From Liolophura sinensis (lineage: Eukaryota; Mollusca; Polyplacophora; Chitonida; Chitonidae), in NCBI RefSeq assembly GCF_032854445.1, contig NC_088301.1:16948018-17012017 (forward strand): DNA of 64,000 bases, written 5' to 3'. Within the stretch, counting starts at the first letter, position 1; every line of letters starts with the position of its first letter. The notes under the pieces were generated by a model, which worked only from the letters and a program-made list of their open reading frames with translations, was not told the origin of the DNA and ran no database searches. Made by a program: the position numbers and the translations under genes. This document shows positions 57,133-64,000 of this stretch, one piece after another.

Positions 57133-57188
57133 TTACCCTGTCAGTCCCAACTGGGCAAGGGCTTTTATTGTCTTCAACTCCTCTGGTT
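57133..57188 (-). CDS. EMI gene A exon 4: short tail and stop
   Basis: 17 codons after the split one, PEELKTIKALAQLGLTG, then TAA at 57133-57135. The acceptor follows TTTATTTTAG. An ATTAAA at 57010-57015 may be the poly(A) signal. The tail resembles that of gene B (both end in G-x-x-x-G, with Leu/Ile-Lys repeats). Confidence 0.8.
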
Positions 57189-60100
57189 CTAAAATAAATA
57201 TGTAATTCATCAAATTTCATCAAACAAATCTTGAAATTCATCATCACAGAATTTGGCTTTTCCACTATTTTTCCTAATTATTTCAGATAACTTTTAAATC
57301 ACTAAATCGTGTCCACAAGTAAACCACTTTAGACATCTACTTACAATTGGCTTAATGCCAATGCTATGTTTTGATATTTATATAACTGTTAGACTCTAAC
57401 AGTAGCCTTATGAATTTTAGCATTAATCACATTCGAGTAAGAATGCGTAACTTGCTTTGGCGGCAAATTTCCATATCCGGATAACTTTTAGAGTACAATA
57501 TTGATAATTCCACTTCATCCAAATTAGCGTTCCCAGTTTGCAACAGTCAGAGTTGATTCTGTTAACTGGGCTCACATGTACATGTATACATGTAGTTGAT
57601 CAGCCACGAAATCATTTTAAACATGCAAACTTGTAATGCAAGTCGGAATGTTACTGGTAACACCATCATAGTGCAGTACGTGCTAAACTTTTACAATCTC
57701 TTCCCATATGCCCTCGATGTTTGCCGCTTTATTTTATTGAGCATCTGAAAATTGCGACATTACCATAACAGTTATCCAGGTACAGCGAGAAACCTTTACA
57801 GCAGGTCAGGTCCTTCTCTTTGCAGGACGGGGTTTCCGTGCGATTCAGCATCACGGTCACCATCCTATACATGGGTGTTTTCCTGAAAGACGAACAATAC
57901 TTTACTCAATACTCCCTCAGCTTTAGTGATGGAGTTGTCTGAAAATCAGGACTGATAATTCGGCTTAAGTGATTAAGCTGCCTGAAAACTACGACTGATA
58001 GTTTAGCTTAAGTGATAGGGCTACCTTAAAACCAGAACAGATACTTCATCCTAAATGATGGTACTGCTAGAAAAAGAAACGACCGATAGTTCAGCTTAAA
58101 CGATGGGGTTGCCTCAAAACCACGACTGATAGGTTAGCTTAAACAACAGGGATGTCTGAAAACCATGACACACGATACCACCTAAACATAAAGGAATGGA
58201 GTGCGAAAACAATGACTTCTCTCAATATACTATAGGGAAGAGGTGAAATAGAAATTTCCACATTTGGAAACGTCCCAGTAATAAGATGAAACAGCTAACA
58301 ACAATCAGGCATTATGTGACAAAAGCGTCTCACAAGAACTTTGGCACACACGAAGATGAACAGCACATATAGTAATTTTAGATTATCTAATCATCTCCGT
58401 TACACGTATATTTGCAAAGGACTGCCAAATTATATGAGCACGTCTATCTGTTTAAAATGCCTAAGTCTGAAGAAATAACAATTAACAATTTTTCAGTCGT
58501 ATGACCACGAAGGAGTCCTTAGGCTGCATGTGCGTGTAATGTTTTTCTCCTTGTTGCAGGACAGATTTCCACCGCTTTTTTGTCTAGTGGTCAACCAGTC
58601 GCTGCACTATCCCATTCATGCTGAACGCCAAGCGAGAAAGCTATAAGTTTGGCTCAAATGAACTTTTCCTGCCATTTAAATGTAATTTTTTTTAGTTTAT
58701 ACAGTAATTTGGGTAAAACGGTGTTAAGTTTATTGATATTTAAGATATTCAACAACATTAATATTGTCATTCAATTTCGAAATAGTAGAGTGCATAAAGT
58801 TTGTTTACAGCTCGTCATTAGGTTTTGTAGTCCACTTCATTTTATTCTTCCAGAAAGTCTCTTAATGAAGAAGTGCCGACAATGAGATACTCATTGTCTG
58901 GCCAAGCAAAACCGGAATATTTGACACGAATCTGAGGGCAATTACGATTATTCGGAAACAGCGGTATCACCAGTCCATAAGGACCAATCACGGAGAGTAA
59001 CGAGGGCTAGGCTGGTGACGGCCGTGTTTTTTCTAATAATCGTACGGGCACATAGGTTTATGGTAACACTTTAAGCAAACGCCGGAACTGTTGCACTGTA
59101 AGCGTTCTCTGATAGTACGGTTTGAGTGGAACGAAATGGGTAATACATATGAATCATGATGCATCTTAAAGCAGGATTATAAAATAGCAATACTAATAGG
59201 TATATCATAACGACCGTACACCCCTGAATAAAACGTTAGAATATAAACACTGTTTTAGACAAGATTTTTTCATTTTGATTTTAGCTGCAACGGAAGTGAA
59301 ATATGTTTAACAATGCACACGTAGAAACAATTAAGGGCGTATAATGGCCACAGGCCTAAAAAGACGATAAATTTGTCTCAAATTTTCGTTCTGAATCAAG
59401 TTAAAGTACTTTTTACGTACACAATATCTGTCTTGTGAACTGGACAGAACAGCAGCGTGTTGTTCACGTCATTTGGGTCACATGGCTTGTAGTCCGTGAC
59501 GTACGTGTAGTTCTTGGAAACGATGTATCTCTGCACCTGTTTCCGCGTGAACTGAGTGACAACGGGGGATAAATCCTTTTTACAGCACCAGTGAGACCTG
59601 GTAAGAACAATTATCATCAAGTCAGAAGGAATTCTACATATCCCCCCCCCCCCAAAGAAACAAGAAATATGGTTATAAATGAGGAATCAAATAGAACATT
59701 TCACAAGAGATGCATGTACATGTATGTTTGACAGAGTGTGTGCGCCTCATCATAATGATCACCTCATCTACGTGTACGTGTCTCTTAAAAGCCGTGTTTC
59801 CTTCCACCATAATGATGGCCGCCGTCGTATAAGTGGAATAACCTTGAGTACAGCGTAAAACACCAATCAAATGAATATAAAACACAAATTAAAGCCGTGG
59901 TTCACAACCTGCGTTTGTTGAGTCTAGCCGTCGAATTCGATTAGAAGGATTGAAAACAGAACATGCACTACATCATGCCATTGTAGCGTTAGACATTTCT
60001 CGTTTGAACGCGGCTGACGAAATAGACTTGCACTTTTTTCAGTTCACTTGCCCAATTTCCCAAGTCAACGTGACAAATCGCATTGTGGAAACGGGGATTA

Positions 60101-60311
60101 ATAGGCGACACATTTTAGCAATGAGAGAGAAGAAAACATGAAGTGTAGGCTTACAGAAATAAAAACATTCTAACCTGTCTCCTTTTCGTTTTTCAAACAA
60201 GGATCTGCTGGCCTTCAGTAATGCTGGTGTAGGAAGCTGGAAACACTGAATTGTCAAGAAAAGGCCAAGAGCCAGGATGGGTGCCACCACGGACATATTC
60301 TGCAACGCCAT
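57133..60311 (-). CDS. Small secreted EMI-domain-like protein (gene A), four exons, complete
   Basis: Exons 60175-60311, 59421-59597, 57764-57882, 57133-57188 join in phase to give 162 residues. Signal peptide about 1-24 (MALQNMSVVAPILALGLFLT). The mature part has eight cysteines (50, 51, 85, 97, 125, 132, 133, 143). It starts with SHWCCKKD, has YTYVTDYKPC, a middle MYRMVTVMLNRTETPSC and ends with DLTCCKGFSLYLDNC. The aromatic/Tyr-Arg strand followed by C-C-x-G-F...C is the hallmark of the EMI domain end (EMILIN, multimerin, MEGF family). A short charged tail PEELKTIKALAQLGLTG follows. There is no EGF, collagen or long coiled-coil part, so it is far smaller than vertebrate EMI proteins. Probably extracellular. 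The exact partner is unknown. It has a paralogue next door. Confidence 0.82.
57764..57882 (-). CDS. EMI gene A exon 3: C-terminal EMI part
   Basis: KTPMYRMVTVMLNRTETPSC, KEKDLTCCKGFSLYLDNCY. Acceptor TTTCAG, donor TATG|GTAATG, phase 1. The same borders and phases are found in the paralogous exon at 63157-63269. Confidence 0.85.
57915..58185. repeat. Tandem repeat, about 52-bp unit, about five copies
   Basis: TGCCTGAAAACTACGACTGA + TAGTTTAGCTTAAGTGATGG-type units, diverged. In EMI gene A intron 2, starting 30 bases upstream of exon 3's acceptor. Confidence 0.85.
58485..58650 (-). mobile_element. SINE family B, partial
   Basis: CAGTCGTATGACCACGAAGG ... CCTTGTTGCAGGACAGATTT ... CATGCTGAACGCCAAG match the inverse of the copy at 19090-19437. 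Confidence 0.8.
59421..59597 (-). CDS. EMI gene A exon 2: N-terminal EMI part
   Basis: SHWCCKKDLSPVVTQFTRKQ, VQRYIVSKNYTYVTDYKPC, then DVNNTLLFCPVHKTDI. Acceptor TACCAG. The donor ATTGT|GTACGT is chosen over one five bases later because only it joins exon 3 in frame. Confidence 0.82.
59790..59880 (+). mobile_element. SINE family A, tail fragment
   Basis: CCATAATGATGGCCGCCGTC ... ACACCAATCAAATGAAT. In EMI gene A intron 1. Confidence 0.85.
60175..60311 (-). CDS. EMI gene A exon 1: signal peptide
   Basis: ATG at 60309-60311. 45 codons plus two bases: a hydrophobic leader, then a basic stretch ending LFEKRKGD, possibly a propeptide cleavage site. Donor ACAG|GTTAGA, phase 2. Confidence 0.85.
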
Positions 60312-60370
60312 TTTGCAAACAGCCTGTGTCTTGTTTGAAGTTCACACTGGGCAGCTTGGTGGCTTATCAA

Positions 60371-60380
60371 GATATAACGC
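60371..60380 (-). promoter_or_regulatory. Possible TATA-like and GATA motif upstream of EMI gene A
   Basis: Minus strand GCGTTATATC followed by TTGATAAG lies about 60 bases before the ATG, a usual distance for a TATA box with a short leader. Weak evidence. Confidence 0.25.
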
Positions 60381-60869
60381 ACACGAAAAAAACCAAAGGT
60401 TAAGCCAATAACGATATCTTCACCAATGGACGCTCCGGCGTTTTCTAAATTACCAGTAACCTGGCAATAATTCAGTCTTATCTTATTGGGAAAACAGCCA
60501 GATGACTGGACAGGGCTGTAAATTTAGGGCTTATAGACTTGGTGAATCCGTTGTCCTTCATTTGTCTTGCCCTATGGAGGAAACGCACTATGATTAAGGA
60601 GCCATCCCCGAAAAGGCTAAATTATTGTAAATTTTGTATGCCATATGCTTATTAAGACACTCATTGGTTAAAGCCGCGATTTGTCCTATGGACATGTTGA
60701 ATTCGATAGTTCACATGTTTTGATATGGCGACAGGACAACTCACTTCGTGTGGCTGCCATTTATTGCCTACCGCCGCACTGAACTGAATATTCGACTTAG
60801 CTCCCATAGTATGGTTTAAAGGCAAAAAAAATATAATAACCTGAAAGACCATTCAACCCTGTAGAGAAA

Positions 60870-61120
60870 AATTAGTTTATTTTGGTAAAATTTTGTCAAC
60901 CTAGTAAAATGCATTTTAAAGTTTGGATTCTAGGGAAGTCTTTTCTTACAACGTTCGGGCCTGTGACGTCACATAGGGTTTTGCTACTCAGCACTCATGA
61001 ACTGCTAGACTTCACCATTCAAAATACATATACATATAGATTTATGACAGCGTTCGCAAATGGATCCCGAAACGAACTATTTCAGGAAAAAATATGACTG
61101 TGTTTTAAATGATGCTATCT
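60870..61120. repeat. Dispersed repeat R3, copy 2
   Basis: TGACGTCACATAGGGTTTTG and CGCAAATGGATCCCGAAACG follow copy 1 in order. Confidence 0.6.
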
Positions 61121-61524
61121 GGGTCACTACACACCAGCGTAGAACCCGACGTTGGAAAACTTCGAAAAAAAATATATCCAGCTATTTTTGGGGACAGTAC
61201 TTCACTTTAGCGTATTTTTTTGTACTTATGACCGGCATCATATAAATTTGATATAAATAAATATCAAAGAAATAAACACAAAACGTTTCACAGATATAGC
61301 TATTATACTTTAAGCATTCTATTTCTGTGGTGTCACAACCTAAAAATGTTAACTGAAATGATGCTGGAGCCGAGCACTTCATTAACGCAACATCGTATTT
61401 ATATATTTATTTAACAGATATGAATTTACAGGAAGTGTTATGACCCTGCAAATATCTGACACTGTTTAAGGTCGTATTTGACGTTTACATTTGGCATCTC
61501 AACTTATATAAAAAAGGTTTTACC

Positions 61525-61865
61525 ATGAAAGATCCCCTGGTCAGGAGAATTTACATAGGAAAAAAAATTAATAAAGCGCCTTCTTAACTTTCTACATTTT
61601 GTTATATTCCAACTGCAGTTTCAAACTTCATGTTATTTTCAAGGAATATGGTGTTCCTTGAAAATAATATGAAGTTTGAAACTGTAGTTGGAAAATAACT
61701 GAAGAAATGGAGAAAAATCCCCTGGTGGAAGAGAATTTACATAGGAATTAAATAATAAAACGCCCTCTCAACTTTCTACATTCTGTTATATTCCGACTAC
61801 AGTTTCAAATTTCATGTTATTTTCAAGTTTCATTTGATGAATAACATGAAGTTTGATCGTTGTAA
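61525..61865. mobile_element. Duplicated hairpin-forming element
   Basis: A block from ATCCCCTGGT to TTATTTTCAAGG occurs at 61531-61646 and again at 61717-61830. Between them sits an inverted partner, so 61608-61646 and 61654-61692 form a 39-bp stem with two mismatches and a seven-base loop. No ORF. Confidence 0.8.
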
Positions 61866-62366
61866 TCTTAACCCGGTCACAATAAAATCCTTCCTCGGAG
61901 TTACCTAACTGAAGCTTTGAAAGTAAGAATGGTGGTCACCTAGACACAAGCTGTTATCGCCAGATTTGTTTATCGTGAGCTGGACAAGAACTCACAGTGA
62001 CAATATTGGTGTCCAGGGTAGACCACCACCAATTCGTCAACTTACGTGACGAGTTTTCTCAAGTGCAGAATACGTATGCGCACGCCATACTGGTGAAAGA
62101 TAAGTCCTTGACCAACAAATGTCTGCACAGTCTGTTGAATGAGCCCCACCAGGGAGCAAAATCGAGGGAATTTGTAAATTGCTCTTTCGAGGCATTGGTG
62201 TAACCCTTACTACTGAGTCACTTTCCGCTCGCCGCATGCATATACGTATGTACATCTTATTTATCTGTTTACATCTAAAAATACACAAAACGGTATTTTC
62301 ATTCGATTATCTTTAATATTCCGTTTTTTTTGTGATTTGCACGTAGCCACCGGAGAAAAAAGGGAA

Positions 62367-62437
62367 TTACCCAACCAAGACACCCTTGTCCTTCAGTTTC
62401 TTTAGATCATCTTTAATTTTAGGTAGCTCACTCAGCG
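62367..62437 (-). CDS. EMI gene B terminal exon
   Basis: The acceptor after a poly-T tract (CGATTTAG) gives two bases plus 22 codons and TAA at 62367-62369. The lysine/leucine-rich sequence could be a short amphipathic helix. Judged real by its likeness to gene A exon 4. Confidence 0.7.
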
Positions 62438-63269
62438 CTAAATCGAAAAAAAAAAAAGAAATCGAAATTATTGTTCTTTCCACTAGTCAACTGAAAATGA
62501 ATAACAGTCTTGTCTTACAGAGTAGGGCTCGAAAGAAAGGTATTAGAATACTTTATCCGATGGTGCTCAAAGAGAAACAGATTATGAAAGAGTCACCTTT
62601 TGAAATATATGTCAGTTGCTTTAATGTAGCCATGAGACAGAATATTCTAATTATATCATAGGATTCAAATTTATGGTTGGAGGAAACCTTTTCAAACCAG
62701 AATAAATCTCATCGCCTCACTTGTTGCATCGAATTCTTCCTGACATATATCCGCAGTTGAGACAATACAACATGGATTCCAACAAGTAAACGCATGGGTT
62801 TTGGACACACTCTTACAGACGAAAGGAACAATTTTTTTCTTGGATATTATAACTAGTTTCCCAGCTTTTATGGCGGTTGTTTTCCAGAATATTCAGGAAG
62901 ATTGTGTACCGGATGTTTAGAAGAGAAGCATGCATGGAAGGAACGTATGGTTGATTTTGTGTCGAGTTTACAGAGACTTTCTGCTTTAATTGTCATCAAA
63001 TTTACAACCTACAAAATGTTTTGTCGTAGCAGGTGGTGTGCAGAGCTTAAGTAGTTACGTCGCAATAAAATTTAACCATACAAACAAACTTGGGAAAGAT
63101 TTCCAATAAGAAGAATGGAAAAGAGATGGTAAAGAGTTGTCTGACTTGTTACTTACGTAAGCAGTTGTGAGCCACCTGCAGGAATCCCTTACAGCAGACG
63201 ACATCGCGATCAGGGCACGTGGTCACTATGGTCTGTCTGCTGTACACAGTTTTATACGTACTGTGCTGA
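62367..63269 (-). CDS. EMI-domain-like paralogue (gene B), last two exons; 5' part beyond right edge
   Basis: Exon 63157-63269 encodes QHSTYKTVYSRQTIVTTCPD and RDVVCCKGFLQVAHNCL, the C-terminal half of an EMI-like domain with the Y-K-T-V-Y strand and C-C-x-G-F. The terminal exon 62367-62437 encodes LSELPKIKDDLKKLKDKGVL, VG and TAA. Border phases (1 then 1, split codons) equal those of gene A exons 3 and 4, so the genes are tandem duplicates in the same orientation. Signal peptide and N-terminal EMI exons were not found before the window ends. ATTAAA at 62312-62317 may end the transcript. Confidence 0.75.
63157..63269 (-). CDS. EMI gene B penultimate exon
   Basis: 37 codons with one flanking base at each end. 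Acceptor TTAACAG, donor TTAC|GTAAGT. Cysteines in TTCPD, VVCCKG and HNC are in the gene A spacing. Confidence 0.82.
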
Positions 63270-63490
63270 CTGTTAAAGGACAGACGAAGAAAGACAAAAT
63301 GTAAACAAGGCTATTATGACTTCCTTAAGGCTTATTTGAAACGTTTAGTTTTCATTTCTGAACATACAGTTTAGGATATTTCCTAACTTCTACATGTAAG
63401 AAAATAGCAAAAGAAACTGAAAATTGTAAACGAGACTACTGCATTTCTCTTGATGGACACCTACATGTACAGGTGGCGACACCACACCTA

Positions 63491-63511
63491 GTCTGCTGTA
63501 CACAGTTTTAT
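63491..63511 (-). pseudogene. Fragment of duplicated EMI exon
   Basis: 21 bases are identical to 63234-63254 inside the gene B exon, with unrelated flanks. Too short to code. Probably a leftover of local tandem duplication. Confidence 0.5.
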
Positions 63512-63562
63512 TGGTGCCCATCTATATTTGTAGGACGCGAAACGAAAAACCAGAAATATTTT

Positions 63563-63803
63563 ATCTCATTTATTTGATTGGTGTTTTATGTCGACTTTAT
63601 CAATATGACGACGGCCAGCATTGGGATGGGAGGACACCGCACAGAGCCTTGACAACCCGCAGGTTGCTGCAAGACAGTCTTACTTTCGACCAGAGAGGAA
63701 GATAGCATGAGCTGGAGTTAAAGTAATACCGGTCGCATTGGTGACAGACTCTTGTGTCATTCAGCTGCTCTGGCACGCTAACCACCTCGGCCACGGAGGC
63801 CCT
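63563..63803 (-). mobile_element. SINE family A, full length
   Basis: Tail CATTTATTTGATTGGTGTTT, head CCTCGGCCACGGAGGCCC. Inserted among EMI exon fragments. Confidence 0.9.
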
Positions 63804-63825
63804 AACAAATTTAATTTAGTTTTGG

Positions 63826-63880
63826 TCCCCGTGTACACAGTCTTAAATGTACTGTACTATAATGACTGTTAAGAGACAGT
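63826..63880 (-). pseudogene. Decayed copy of EMI exon start with its acceptor
   Basis: It resembles 63240-63280, including the TTAACAG acceptor, the AGTAC run and ACTGTGTACA. A SINE (63563-63803) separates it from the other pieces. It could be the ruin of a third tandem EMI copy. Confidence 0.4.
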
Positions 63881-63884
63881 GGGT

Positions 63885-64000
63885 AACCAAAAATTCAATC
63901 AAGATTGAATCAAATATTTCGGCTTGTATTTTACAAAATGGAAATATATCCTCTCCATTCTTAATTAGTGGGGTTTGTAGGCAAGGAGATCCAATTTCGC
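63885..64000 (+). mobile_element. LINE reverse transcriptase fragment, runs off the right edge
   Basis: An open + frame reads SACILQNGNISSPFLISGVC then RQGDPIS, the N-G-x-x-S-x-x-F...R-Q-G-D-P-x-S motif of non-LTR reverse transcriptases. It could belong to the same LINE type as 15588-16318. Confidence 0.85.

Larger units (their letters stand above)
60312..62366. other. Intergenic region between the two EMI genes
   Basis: Holds the promoter of gene A, dispersed repeat R3 and the hairpin element at 61525-61865. No exon was supported. Confidence 0.6.

Noticed and set aside
59421-59597. CC-chemokine-like reading of EMI gene A exon 2 (adjacent cysteines, then two more)
   Set aside because: Cysteine spacing is wrong for chemokines, and exon 3 supplies the EMI-type C-C-x-G-F ending. 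Gene B confirms the pattern.

Overview
The window is animal nuclear DNA: AT-rich, intron-rich and crowded with tRNA-derived SINEs, MITEs, minisatellites and decayed LINE and Tc1/mariner copies. The SINE tails (one ends in a CACTCACTCACT-like run) and the repeat load look lophotrochozoan, possibly molluscan. That is only a guess. No host coding exon was found on the + strand; every host exon I can support is on the minus strand, so the genes read from right to left.

Four genes are supported by exon chains whose splice sites and codon phases agree. (1) 602-18057: a class I cytokine receptor with the gp130/IL6ST layout (signal peptide, Ig domain, two-domain cytokine-binding module, three membrane-proximal FN3 domains, transmembrane segment). 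Thirteen coding exons give about 682 residues. The cytoplasmic tail lies beyond the left edge, and one or two possible 5' UTR exons lie far to the right. (2) 39315-52243: selenoprotein N (SELENON), nine coding exons, 500 residues, with an in-frame UGA in an SCUG motif, a hairpin just after the UGA that forms across an exon junction, and a candidate SECIS element in the 3' UTR. (3) 57133-60311: a compact secreted protein of 162 residues with one EMI-like cysteine domain, four exons, apparently complete. (4) 62367-63269: the last two exons of a paralogue of gene 3, whose upstream exons lie beyond the right edge. Short pieces of the same EMI exon recur at 63491-63511 and 63826-63880.

The receptor introns hold an 80-unit, 25-bp minisatellite (8316-10318), a tandem array that copies an exon end together with its 5' splice site (12990-13425), a 5'-truncated LINE and a Tc1 relic. 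About 18058-34778 is probably first-intron sequence with SINEs, tandem repeats and one unidentified coding-like relic. SELENON introns hold a truncated Tc1 element, two foldback MITEs and long AT dinucleotide tracts. The gap between SELENON and the EMI genes holds a 50-60 bp satellite-like array and a 1.3-kb element with GGGGTAAG-type inverted ends.

Functionally, the receptor should act at the cell surface and SELENON in the ER membrane, and the EMI proteins should be secreted. Nothing in the sequence shows that they share a pathway; their common orientation is the only link. Gene models come from reading splice sites, reading frames and remembered family sequences, without alignment software.
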